From: Bin5 sp034422415
GTDB taxonomy: Bacteria; Chloroflexota; Anaerolineae; Caldilineales; Caldilineaceae
Direction of reading: 5' to 3'
DNA: 64,000 nucleotides
NCBI GenBank assembly: GCA_965202955.1
Contig: OZ241871.1
Span: 4,836,001 to 4,900,000, forward strand
A model generated the notes under the pieces. It did no database searches, was not told the DNA's origin, and saw only the letters and a list, made by a program, of their open reading frames with translations. Positions within the stretch are counted from its first letter, which is position 1. Each line of letters begins with the position of its first letter. Of the stretch, positions 24,620 to 33,005 are shown piece by piece. Position numbers and translations under genes: made by a program.

Positions 24620-24631
24620 GACTGACCAGTC
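24620..24631 (+). promoter_or_regulatory. Palindromic operator for the adjacent TetR regulator
   Basis: GACTGACCAGTC is a two-arm palindrome (GACTG - AC - CAGTC) placed directly over the expected transcription start, two bases after the -10 box. Sites with a GACnG..C.GTC pattern are typical of TetR-family regulators. Its position implies direct repression by promoter occlusion. Confidence 0.75.
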
Positions 24632-24661
24632 GGTTTAGTTGCTGGTATTCGAGAGGGACGA

Positions 24662-25261
24662 ATGGCCGAGAAGTCAATCCGAACGCCTGAATCGACACGC
24701 GAACGCATTCTCGACGCCGCTCTGGATGTCTTCAGCAGCAAAGGTTATCACGACACTCGCCTCGACGAGATCGTCGCTGAATCCGACACATCCAAGGGAT
24801 CAATCTACTTCCACTTTCCCAACAAAGAGCGCCTCTTTTTGGCGCTGGTGGAGAAGTTCGCCGATCTCATCGAGCGTCGCGTGATTGAGGCGATTGAGCA
24901 ACAATCAAGCCCTATGGCCAAGGTCGAAGCCGCGCTCAGGGCCTGCCTAGAGGCGTTTAGCCGCTACCGTCGTCCTGCCAAGGTGATGCTCGTCCACGCG
25001 GCAGGGCTGGGCACTGTCTTTGAGGAGAAGAGGCTGGAGATCAACGAGCGCTTTGCCCAGTTGATCCGCATCTACCTGGACGAGGCGGTCGCCGCCGGAG
25101 AGATCGAAGCCGTCGACACGGACGTCATCGCCTATGCCTGGATGGGAAGCATCTACCATGTGACGATTCGCTGGGTCTACAGCGGCGAACCATCGCCGCC
25201 CCGCATCGTCGGCACGCTCGTGCCGATGTTGCTTCGCAGCGTGAACTACAGACGCAGCTGA
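24662..25261 (+). CDS. TetR/AcrR family transcriptional regulator
   Basis: A 199-residue TetR-type repressor. The N-terminal helix-turn-helix spans about residues 10-60: TRERILDAALDVFSSKGYHDTRLDEIV then SDTSKGSIYFHFPNKERLF, the canonical recognition-helix signature. The C-terminal ligand domain is helical with an SRYRRPAKVMLVHAAGL stretch and ends in SPPRIVGTLVPMLLRSV. It sits behind a consensus promoter with a palindromic operator on the start site, so it should repress itself. The men genes follow on the same strand 55 bases later with no clear promoter of their own, suggesting it controls them too. The ligand is unknown. Confidence 0.92.
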   Translation: MAEKSIRTPESTRERILDAALDVFSSKGYHDTRLDEIVAESDTSKGSIYFHFPNKERLFLALVEKFADLIERRVIEAIEQQSSPMAKVEAALRACLEAFSRYRRPAKVMLVHAAGLGTVFEEKRLEINERFAQLIRIYLDEAVAAGEIEAVDTDVIAYAWMGSIYHVTIRWVYSGEPSPPRIVGTLVPMLLRSVNYRRS

Positions 25262-25316
25262 CAGATACTTGCTACTTATTTGGCAGCAATTCGATGCGAA
25301 ACCGGGACCCGAACTA

Positions 25317-26825
25317 ATGGAAACGCATTCGCCGGCGCTCAGAGAAAGGCGAGCTTCCGGCGCTGACGGCCCCAATCCCGAAGCCTGGCAGGGCCTAGCA
25401 GGGACAGCCAGAGGCGACGACGAGTACAGCGTCGAGGGACACGGCCGCTTGCTCAGCGTCAGCAGGCAGGTCTCAGGACTACCCGTAGAGCGCTTCCTGA
25501 ACGCTGCCGATGGCCAAGAGCGTTTCTTGTGGCGCGACGGCAGGCAGGACATCACCTTCGCAGGCACCGGCGTGGCCGCCCACATGATCGGGTACGGCCC
25601 CACCCGCTTCGCCGCCATCCAGCGACAGGCGAGCCATCTTTTTACCCATGCTGAATCGGAGGACATTGCTCAAACGGGCGTGGCGGCGGCCCTCGCGCAG
25701 CCCCGACTCTTCGGCGGCTTCTCATTTCGCGATACCTTTGCTCCAGACGTGACCTGGACAGGCTTCCATCCAGCCCATTTCATACTTCCCCACTATCAGC
25801 TGGTGACGAAAGGAGGGGAAAACTGGCTGACGATCAATGCCTTGTTGCCCGCAGAGGAAAAGGCCTCGGCCAACCTTCCGCTGTTGAGTGAAGCCCTCGA
25901 AATCCAGATCAATGCTCTGCGCCAAAGCGACGCGAATCCCGAAACCAGTCGTGGCAATTTGAACTCGCGAGACAGGCACCAGGCCTGCAAGCGCGTGGAA
26001 ACCGACTACCCACTTTCCTTCGTTGAGTGGGTCCAAATGATTGAGAGAGCGAAGCGGACATTCTCGGCCTCGCCGCTGCGCAAAGTCGTGCTTTCCCGCA
26101 TGGCCCAAATGCGCGCCCGGCGCCCATTTGATATGTTGCCGGCGCTTTCCCGCCTGTCTGCCCTCTATCCCGCCTGCTATACGTTTCTCTTTGAACCGCA
26201 GCCGGGCCACGGCTTTCTGGGCGCTTCACCTGAGCTGCTGGCGAAAGTAAGTGGAACGGACGTCGAGACAATGGCGCTGGCAGGCTCGATCCAGCGCGGC
26301 GCGAGCCCGGAGGAGGACGCCGCACTGGCCAGCACTCTTCTGTCCTCAGCAAAGGAGCGCCGCGAGCACGAACTGGTGGTTGACGCGCTGCGTGAATGCT
26401 TGCAGCCACTCACTACTCGGCTCAACGTCGCCGGCGAACCGGGCGTAATGCCCCTGAAAAACATCCAGCACCTGCATACGCCGGTCGAGGCCGTGCTCAA
26501 GCGCCGAGAAGGCGTTCTGCCCCTCGTCAGCGCACTGCACCCGACGCCGGCCATGGGCGGAACGCCGCGAGAGCAGGCGCTCGACTTCATCCGGGAGCAC
26601 GAGCCGACGCTGCGCGGCTGGTACGCCGCGCCCGTCGGCTGGATCGATTCCAGCATGGATGGCGCTTTCGCCGTCGCCATCCGCTCAGCCGTCGTGCAGA
26701 AAGAGCGCGCCTGGGCCTACGCCGGCGCAGGCATAACGCCCGATTCCCGGCCGCAGGATGAGTGGAACGAAACAGAGTGGAAGTTTCAACCGGTCGTCAC
26801 GACGCTTGTCGGAGACCAGCCATGA
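25317..26825 (+). CDS. menF: Isochorismate synthase MenF
   Basis: A 502-residue chorismate-binding enzyme that converts chorismate to isochorismate, the entry of the classical menaquinone pathway. The C-terminal catalytic half carries SPLRKVVLSRMAQM (general-base lysine), GASPELLAKV, ALAGSIQRGASPEEDA, KNIQHLHTPVEAVL, LHPTPAMGGTPR and YAGAGITPDSRPQDEWNETEWK, the last being the hallmark of isochorismate synthases. The N-terminal region is variable. I start at METHSPALRER; an in-frame ATG lies 16 codons upstream at 25269. It overlaps menD by four bases (ATGA). Confidence 0.93.
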   Translation: METHSPALRERRASGADGPNPEAWQGLAGTARGDDEYSVEGHGRLLSVSRQVSGLPVERFLNAADGQERFLWRDGRQDITFAGTGVAAHMIGYGPTRFAAIQRQASHLFTHAESEDIAQTGVAAALAQPRLFGGFSFRDTFAPDVTWTGFHPAHFILPHYQLVTKGGENWLTINALLPAEEKASANLPLLSEALEIQINALRQSDANPETSRGNLNSRDRHQACKRVETDYPLSFVEWVQMIERAKRTFSASPLRKVVLSRMAQMRARRPFDMLPALSRLSALYPACYTFLFEPQPGHGFLGASPELLAKVSGTDVETMALAGSIQRGASPEEDAALASTLLSSAKERREHELVVDALRECLQPLTTRLNVAGEPGVMPLKNIQHLHTPVEAVLKRREGVLPLVSALHPTPAMGGTPREQALDFIREHEPTLRGWYAAPVGWIDSSMDGAFAVAIRSAVVQKERAWAYAGAGITPDSRPQDEWNETEWKFQPVVTTLVGDQP

Positions 26826-28612
26826 CCGGAAGTCCCGCGGCCGGCTCCAATCCGAATCTCCTCTTTGCCGAGAGCCTGGCAGACGGTCTGGCCAGCGCCG
26901 GGCTGCAGGCTGTCTGCATCGCGCCCGGCTCCCGTTCGACTCCGCTTGCACTTGCATTTGACGCCCACCCCGACATCGAGACATTTCTCCATATGGATGA
27001 ACGCAGCGCCGCCTTCTTTGCATTGGGAATGGCCCAGGCCACGGGTCGACCGATCGCTCTGTTGAGCACTTCCGGCACCGCGGCAGTGGAGTTTCACGCC
27101 GCCGCCGTGGAAGCGCTGTTGGCAGGCGTACCACTCCTCCTTCTTACGGCCGACCGGCCCCCTGAACTGCGTCACAGCGGGGCCAACCAGACCATCGACC
27201 AGGTCAAAATGTACGGCGACCATGTCCTGTGGAGCGTCGATGCCGCTCTGCCGCAAGATGGACCGCCAGACATTGCGATGCGTAATCTTCGCACTTTGGC
27301 AGCCCGTGCCTACGCCATCGCTGACGGCCTGCGCAAGGGGCCCGTCCATATCAATCTCCCCTTCCGCAAACCGCTGGAACCCGCCGCCCCATACCGGCCG
27401 ACATTTTGCAGTGCTGAGCGTCGGGATGGGCTGCTTGGCACCTCCCGCACTTCCATCTGCCGCGGCGTTTTGCAGCCCACCGCGGAACAGATCGAAGAAG
27501 TGGCCGCGCTTGTCTCCTTGAACGAACGCGGATGGATCATTTGCGGGCCCTGGCCCGGCCGCACACACCCCGAGGTGGTCGATGCGATTGCCAAGATGGG
27601 CCGGCGCACCGGATATCCCATCCTCGCCGACCCGCTCTCAGGCCTCCGCTTTGGCCCCCACACGGCCTCCACGCCGGTAATTGGCGGCTACGAGAGCCTT
27701 CTACACAAACCGCCGTCCTTCGAGCCACCCGAGGTCGTGATACGGTTCGGTGCCGTGCCTACGTCCAAATCCCTCAACGACTACCTGGATCACACCGCGC
27801 CCCCTTACCAGATTCACGTGCGCGGCAACGGCGTGTGGGCCGACGACAGCCATCGGGTCCGCCGCTTCTTTCAGGTCGATGAGACAGCGTTCTGCAATGA
27901 ACTGGCGGAGCGCCTCGAAAGTCGTGCGACCGGTTGGTGCGAGGACATTCGGGCAGCCGACACGCAGATTCGAATCAAGCAGGAGCAGTTCCTCCAAGAA
28001 CGCTGGTTTGATGCCTCCGTCATTCCCGCCATCTTGGACGCGCTCCCGGCCGAGGCCAATCTCTTCGTAGGAAACAGTCTGCCCGTGCGCCACCTCGACC
28101 AGTTCGGGCGGCCCGATAAGAAGCGGCTCCAGGCTTACGGCAACCGCGGCGCCAGTGGTATCGATGGCGTCGTCTCCAGCGCCCTGGGCGTGGCCGCGGC
28201 GGATCGATCTACGCCGCTGCTCCTGCTCATCGGCGATATCAGCCTCTACCACGATTTGAACGGTCTCCTAGCCGTGGGCAAGTTGAATCTGGTGAATGTA
28301 ACCATTGTCTTGCTCAATAATGACGGCGGCGGCCTTTTCCGAAGATTGCCGATTGCTGATGGCCATTCCCAATTCGAGCGGCTGTTTCTGACTCCACACG
28401 GCCTGGACTTCGCGCCGGCAGCGAAAATGTACGGTCTCGAACACGGGCTTTCAGTCGACGAAGACCCCTCCTCTTTCTCAGACACGCTACGCAATTCGAT
28501 CGGGCGCGGCAGGCCGACAATCGTCGAATTGCGCACCGACGGCGCCCGTGACGAGCGTCTGCGACGTGAATTGGCTACGATTATCCAAGAAGACAAGGAG
28601 CGAAATCCGTGA
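26822..28612 (+). CDS. menD: SEPHCHC synthase MenD
   Basis: A 596-residue thiamine-diphosphate enzyme that joins isochorismate and 2-oxoglutarate to SEPHCHC. The N-terminal PYR domain has CIAPGSRSTPLALAF, MDERSAAFFALGMA (catalytic Glu) and LLSTSGTAAVEFHAAA; the C-terminal PP domain has NSLPVRHLDQF, NRGASGIDGVVSSALG and the ThDP/Mg motif LIGDISLYHDLNGL...NNDGGGLF. The ATG at 26822 overlaps the menF stop. Frames upstream within menF are not MenD-like. It overlaps menB by four bases (GTGA), indicating tight translational coupling. Confidence 0.96.
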   Translation: MTGSPAAGSNPNLLFAESLADGLASAGLQAVCIAPGSRSTPLALAFDAHPDIETFLHMDERSAAFFALGMAQATGRPIALLSTSGTAAVEFHAAAVEALLAGVPLLLLTADRPPELRHSGANQTIDQVKMYGDHVLWSVDAALPQDGPPDIAMRNLRTLAARAYAIADGLRKGPVHINLPFRKPLEPAAPYRPTFCSAERRDGLLGTSRTSICRGVLQPTAEQIEEVAALVSLNERGWIICGPWPGRTHPEVVDAIAKMGRRTGYPILADPLSGLRFGPHTASTPVIGGYESLLHKPPSFEPPEVVIRFGAVPTSKSLNDYLDHTAPPYQIHVRGNGVWADDSHRVRRFFQVDETAFCNELAERLESRATGWCEDIRAADTQIRIKQEQFLQERWFDASVIPAILDALPAEANLFVGNSLPVRHLDQFGRPDKKRLQAYGNRGASGIDGVVSSALGVAAADRSTPLLLLIGDISLYHDLNGLLAVGKLNLVNVTIVLLNNDGGGLFRRLPIADGHSQFERLFLTPHGLDFAPAAKMYGLEHGLSVDEDPSSFSDTLRNSIGRGRPTIVELRTDGARDERLRRELATIIQEDKERNP

Positions 28613-29460
28613 CAATCCCTGACAGCGCCGACTGGCATGAAGTCGCAGAGTACGGCGACATCACATATCACAAGGCTGACGGCATGGCTCGCATCGCCTT
28701 CAACCGACCCGAGAAGCGGAACGCCTTCCGCCCACAGACGATCGATCAGATGACGGAAGCATTCCGGGACGTCTGGGCCGATGACCGAATCGGTGTCGTT
28801 CTGTTGACAGGCAACGGCCCGTCGCCCAAGGACGGCGTCCACGCCTTCTGCGCCGGCGGCGACCAGAATGTGCGCGGCCACGCCGGCTACCTGGATGACA
28901 AAGGGGTGGCGCGGCTGAACGTGCTCGAACTCCAGCGAATCATGCGAACCATGCCCAAACCTGTTATCGCGCTGGTGAACGGGTACGCTATTGGCGGCGG
29001 CCACGTCCTCCACGTAATCTGCGACCTCTCCCTGGCCTCGGAAAACGCCGTCTTCGGACAGACTGGGCCGATCGTCGGCAGCTTCGACGGCGGCCTGGGC
29101 GCGTCCTACCTGGCGTCAATCGTCGGCCAGAAAAAGGCGCGCGAGATCTGGTACCTCTGCCGGCAGTATTCGGCACAGGAGGCGTTGGAGATGGGGCTGG
29201 TCAACAAGGTGCTGCCCACCGTGGAGGCGTTGGAAGAGGAGGGCGTGGACTGGGCACGGGAGATCTTGCGCAAGTCACCGCTCGCCATTCGCTTCCTCAA
29301 GGCAGGGTTCAACGCCGATCTGGACGGACAGACCGGCTTGCAGGTTCTTGCCGGCGATGCCACGATGCTCTTCTACATGAGCGAAGAGGGCAAGGAGGGC
29401 CGCGACGCGTTTAATGAGAGGCGCGCGCCCAATTTCAAGCAATACCCATGGAGGCCGTGA
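28609..29460 (+). CDS. menB: 1,4-dihydroxy-2-naphthoyl-CoA synthase MenB
   Basis: A 283-residue crotonase-fold enzyme that cyclises o-succinylbenzoyl-CoA to DHNA-CoA. Visible are the crotonase start ITYHKADGMARIAFNRPEKRNAF, the CoA-binding CAGGDQNVRG, the oxyanion-hole AIGGGHVLHVICDLSLA and the MenB-specific TGPIVGSFDGG with its catalytic aspartate. The start is GTG at 28609, preceded by AAGGAG at 28595-28600 and overlapping the menD stop. The tail NERRAPNFKQYPWRP is the typical MenB C-terminus that reaches across subunits. Confidence 0.97.
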   Translation: MTIPDSADWHEVAEYGDITYHKADGMARIAFNRPEKRNAFRPQTIDQMTEAFRDVWADDRIGVVLLTGNGPSPKDGVHAFCAGGDQNVRGHAGYLDDKGVARLNVLELQRIMRTMPKPVIALVNGYAIGGGHVLHVICDLSLASENAVFGQTGPIVGSFDGGLGASYLASIVGQKKAREIWYLCRQYSAQEALEMGLVNKVLPTVEALEEEGVDWAREILRKSPLAIRFLKAGFNADLDGQTGLQVLAGDATMLFYMSEEGKEGRDAFNERRAPNFKQYPWRP

Positions 29461-31079
29461 AGTCCAACATGAATGCAGTAGCCACGCCGAATTGCATGGC
29501 CTCCGGTAATGCCTTGATGAGTGACTGGTTGCGGTGGCGCGCTCTTGCAACGCCTGGCAAACTGGCGGTTCTCTTTGAAGGTCGGTCGCTAACTTACGCA
29601 GAACTGGACCAGGTCGCCGATCGGCAGGCTGCAGGGCTTGTCCACTTAGGGGTCTGCCCCGGAGACCGAGTCGCCGCGCTCATGGGGAACAGCATCGAAG
29701 CAGTTGCTCTCATCCACGCCACGGCGCGCGCGCGCGCGGTGCTCGTGCCATTCAACACGCGGCTCGCGGCAGTTGAACGAACCTACCAGATCGACCTGGT
29801 CAAGCCCAAGCTTTTCGTGATCGACGAACAACTGGAGCCTGGCGGGGGTGACGGTGCCGTTTCGAGTGGTAAGTCGGAGGCTGACTATGGTTTGTTCGTT
29901 CAGAATACGCTGGAAACTATTTCGCTCACCGAACTTGGTTGCCTGGCTGAGCCGTTCAGCGGCGAAACGTTGGCGCGTCGCCATACGGCGACCGCGCACA
30001 AAGAAACTATCCTACAGTCCATAATCTTCACCTCGGGGTCAAGTGGCGCGCCGAAGGGCGTTGCTCTCAGCTTTGACAACCACTTCTGGAGCGCGACTGC
30101 CTCCTCCTATCGCCTCGGCCTCGACCCGGATGACCGTTGGCTTAGCTGCCTTCCTCTTTATCACGCGGGCGGCCTGGCTGTCGTCTTTCGCTCCTGCCTC
30201 TACGGCACGGCCATTGTCCTGCATCGCTCCTTCGAGTTCGAAGAGTACCGGCGCAGCCTGCGAGAAGACAGTGTAACGATGGCCTCGCTCGTCCCCACTA
30301 TGTTGTACCGTCTCCTGAGTACTGCTCCAGACATCGTCTGGCCTGACAGCCTGCGCGCGGTCCTCATGGGCGGAGCGCCTACCTCAAAGGGGCTTCTTGA
30401 CGCCGCCGCAAAGGCGGTTGTACGGGCTACCCCATCATACGGCCTTACCGAGACGGCCTCACAGGTCGCGACCGCGCTGCCATTCGACGCGCAGCGAAAG
30501 CCGGGAAGCGTGGGCAAGCCGCTGATGTTCACAGAGGTCCGTATCGCGGACGATAGCGGCCGTGCGCTCCCGCACGACGAAACCGGTGAAATCCTCGTGC
30601 GCGGGCCGCAGGTCATGTCCGGCTACTACGGTAATGCCCCCGCCACCGACAAAGCCCTGCGCGACGGCTGGTTGTATACCGGCGATATAGGCTATCTCGA
30701 TGCCGACGGCGACCTGTTCGTCCTCCAGCGCCGCAGCGACATGATCGTAAGCGGGGGCGAGAACATCTATCCGGCGGAGGTGGAGGCGGTCTTGCGAGGC
30801 CATCCAGATGTCGCCGATGCCTGTGTCATCGGCCTGCCCGACGCCGAGTGGGGGCAGCGCTGTGCGGCCGCCATTCAGCTGCGCGCCGGCAGCACCCTGG
30901 ACCGCGACTCCCTTCTGTCATACAGCCGCACGCGCCTGGCCGGATACATGCAGCCTGCCCCTGAGTGTATCTGCTTCGTCGACACCCTGCCGATGAGCGG
31001 TCCGGGAAAGATCTCGCGTCGCGCGGTGGAAACGCTGCTCGAAAACGCTCGCACAGGATTACAGGAGACCACAAAGTGA
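29448..31079 (+). CDS. menE: o-Succinylbenzoate-CoA ligase MenE
   Basis: A 543-residue acyl-adenylate-forming ligase that activates o-succinylbenzoate. AMP-binding motif A3 is FTSGSSGAPKGVALS, A5 is PSYGLTETASQVAT, A7/A8 is WLYTGDIGYLDADGDLFVLQRRSDMIVSGGENIYPAEVE, and the catalytic lysine A10 is in PMSGPGKISRRAVE. The family assignment among adenylating enzymes rests on the men context. The ATG at 29448 overlaps the end of menB by 13 bases; a second ATG at 29469 is also possible. It overlaps the following oxygenase gene by four bases (GTGA). Confidence 0.93.
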   Translation: MEAVKSNMNAVATPNCMASGNALMSDWLRWRALATPGKLAVLFEGRSLTYAELDQVADRQAAGLVHLGVCPGDRVAALMGNSIEAVALIHATARARAVLVPFNTRLAAVERTYQIDLVKPKLFVIDEQLEPGGGDGAVSSGKSEADYGLFVQNTLETISLTELGCLAEPFSGETLARRHTATAHKETILQSIIFTSGSSGAPKGVALSFDNHFWSATASSYRLGLDPDDRWLSCLPLYHAGGLAVVFRSCLYGTAIVLHRSFEFEEYRRSLREDSVTMASLVPTMLYRLLSTAPDIVWPDSLRAVLMGGAPTSKGLLDAAAKAVVRATPSYGLTETASQVATALPFDAQRKPGSVGKPLMFTEVRIADDSGRALPHDETGEILVRGPQVMSGYYGNAPATDKALRDGWLYTGDIGYLDADGDLFVLQRRSDMIVSGGENIYPAEVEAVLRGHPDVADACVIGLPDAEWGQRCAAAIQLRAGSTLDRDSLLSYSRTRLAGYMQPAPECICFVDTLPMSGPGKISRRAVETLLENARTGLQETTK

Positions 31080-31954
31080 TCACCCAACAACAGATCGACT
31101 ATTTCCACGAGAACGGTTACTTGCGCTATGGCAAGGTTCTGGACATGGTGGAGGTGAATGCGCTGCGTGCCGCCCTCGATAACGTGATCGACGTTGAGAT
31201 GGCGGGCGGGGATAATTCTGAAATCGAGTTCAAGTTCGGTCACCGCCGCGGCGACGAAGGCGAGGAGGAGGCGAAAAAGCCGCGCGTCCTGACGCAGTAT
31301 GTAAATATGTGGAAGCGGGAACCGATCTACGAGCGGTTGTTGCACCACCCCGAGATTGCAGGCGCGGCCTGCGCTCTTCTGGACTCGTCCAGAGTGCGCC
31401 TGTGGCACGACCACATCATTTCCAAGCCGCCCCACGACAACGGCCATTTCCACTTCCACCAGGACTTCTATAACTGGCCCTTTCACGAGCCGCACATCGT
31501 GACCTGCTGGCTTGCCCTCGACGACGCCACCCCGGAAAACGGCTGCATGCACGTGGTCCCCGGCAGCCACCGGGATCCTCGCTTCGGGTTGGAATCCTAC
31601 GCCGCAGAGTTGGAAGCCCGCGCCGCGGCCGAAGCCGAGGGCCGTGAGTGGGAAGAGTCAGAGCGTCAGAAGATGGCCCACGAACCGGCATCGATTGGGC
31701 GGCCGGTTGCTTTGAAGGCGGGTGAATGCATGTTTCATCACAGCCTGAACTTTCACGCCACGCCGGCCAATGTGACCGAGCGCCAACGCCGCGCCCACGT
31801 CATCATCTACATGTCCGAGGGCGTCCACGTTCGACTGGACCAGGCGCCAAACCATCCATTGATTCCGAATTTCACAGTGAAGGACGGCGAAGAGCTGTTG
31901 GGTTCAGACTTTCCGCTCGCGCGGCCCGATGAAGAGAAGTGGCGGATTACCTGA
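31076..31954 (+). CDS. Phytanoyl-CoA dioxygenase (PhyH) family protein
   Basis: A 292-residue non-haem Fe(II)/2-oxoglutarate oxygenase. The iron triad reads H128-x-D130 in FHFHQDFYNWPF and H227 in NFHATPANVTERQRRAH; the 2-oxoglutarate-binding arginine fits R238, 11 residues after the distal His as in PhyH. LALDDATPENGCMHVVPGSHR is the conserved core. The GTG start at 31076 overlaps the menE stop by four bases and follows AGGAG, so it is translated with the menaquinone enzymes. No known menaquinone step needs this chemistry; hydroxylation of a quinone precursor, of its isoprenoid tail or of an unrelated acyl-CoA are all open. Confidence 0.88.
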   Translation: MITQQQIDYFHENGYLRYGKVLDMVEVNALRAALDNVIDVEMAGGDNSEIEFKFGHRRGDEGEEEAKKPRVLTQYVNMWKREPIYERLLHHPEIAGAACALLDSSRVRLWHDHIISKPPHDNGHFHFHQDFYNWPFHEPHIVTCWLALDDATPENGCMHVVPGSHRDPRFGLESYAAELEARAAAEAEGREWEESERQKMAHEPASIGRPVALKAGECMFHHSLNFHATPANVTERQRRAHVIIYMSEGVHVRLDQAPNHPLIPNFTVKDGEELLGSDFPLARPDEEKWRIT

Positions 31955-32034
31955 TTCAGCTATTATAGCAGGTCGCCCTCTCCATCCCCCGTGTGGTGCG
32001 GCAGCTGGGCCGCGACCGGTCCAGGGCCCCGTTC

Positions 32035-32913
32035 ATGATCACAGGGCAGAACTTACATCTACACAGCTGGGGATCCGCCTCTTCTCCACCGGCGTTGTTA
32101 TTGCACGGATTCACGGGACACGGCGGCAGTTGGTCGGCGCAGGCAGAGGCCTTCTCCGCCGCGGGCTATCGCGTGCTGGCGCCGGACCTGCTTGGCCATG
32201 GCCGCTCGCCGGCGCCTGCCTGCCCCGACCGATACGAGATGGAGCGCGCCGGGGCTGATCTTTCTGCGCTGCTGCATGCTGTCACCGACGAGCCCTCCCA
32301 TCTGCTGGGTTACTCGATGGGTGGAAGGCTGGCGCTCTTCTTCGCGCTGACCTACCGGTCTCAGGTACATTCGTTGACGCTGGAGAGCGCGTCTCCTGGG
32401 CTGGCGACCGAATCTGAGCGGGCTCAACGACGCGAGCGTGACAACGCGTTGGCAGAGGAAATCGAGCGAGACGGGATCCCCGCTTTTGTTAATTCTTGGG
32501 AATCGCTGCCGCTGTGGGAGAGTCAGCGCGAGCACTTGACCGCTGGGCAGCGTCAACAATTGAGGGCACAACGCCTCACAAACCGGCCCACCGGCTTGGC
32601 GAACAGCTTGCGCGGCATGGGGACCGGCGCCCAATCGAACCTCCGCCCGCGCCTGCCAACTCTGACCGTCCCGACACTCTTGCTCACCGGCGCAGAAGAC
32701 CCAAAGTACGTTGCAGTCAACCAGGAGATCGTGCAGTTGATCCCCTACGCCAGACTCATCGTCCTTCCACAGGCCGGTCACAATGTCCATTTGGAACGAC
32801 CAAGCGCTTATATCGGCAACGTTCTCAGCTTCTGGCAGAATTGCGACGGAGGCCCTTGCGAGCTTCCCGAACAAAGAGCCGAGACAAGAAAAGGGAACGA
32901 GCCCGACTACTGA
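32035..32913 (+). CDS. menH: SHCHC synthase MenH (alpha/beta hydrolase)
   Basis: A 292-residue alpha/beta-hydrolase that eliminates pyruvate from SEPHCHC to give SHCHC. The oxyanion stretch is LLHGFTGHGGSW, the nucleophile elbow GYSMGGRLALFFAL, the acid region LLLTGAEDPKY and the catalytic histidine AGHNVHLERP. The GYSMGGR and RxxR-like LESASPGL segments are characteristic of MenH. I start at MITGQNLHLHSWG (32035); the frame is open 14 codons upstream. It follows the PhyH gene after 80 bases and closes the men cluster, which lacks menC and menA in this window. Confidence 0.87.
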   Translation: MITGQNLHLHSWGSASSPPALLLHGFTGHGGSWSAQAEAFSAAGYRVLAPDLLGHGRSPAPACPDRYEMERAGADLSALLHAVTDEPSHLLGYSMGGRLALFFALTYRSQVHSLTLESASPGLATESERAQRRERDNALAEEIERDGIPAFVNSWESLPLWESQREHLTAGQRQQLRAQRLTNRPTGLANSLRGMGTGAQSNLRPRLPTLTVPTLLLTGAEDPKYVAVNQEIVQLIPYARLIVLPQAGHNVHLERPSAYIGNVLSFWQNCDGGPCELPEQRAETRKGNEPDY

Positions 32914-32914
32914 A

Positions 32915-32944
32915 TTGAATCATTCGTCTTCACGCGGGTATAAT
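32915..32944 (+). promoter_or_regulatory. Candidate sigma-70 promoter for the flippase-like gene at 33006
   Basis: TTGAAT (32915-32920) and perfect TATAAT (32939-32944) are 18 bases apart, immediately after the menH stop. It separates the downstream genes from the men operon. Confidence 0.7.
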
Positions 32945-33005
32945 GCATCCCAACATGGGCGAAGAAGCTTGAATACCTGTTGCCCAACTCAAACACAAAA
33001 GGGTT

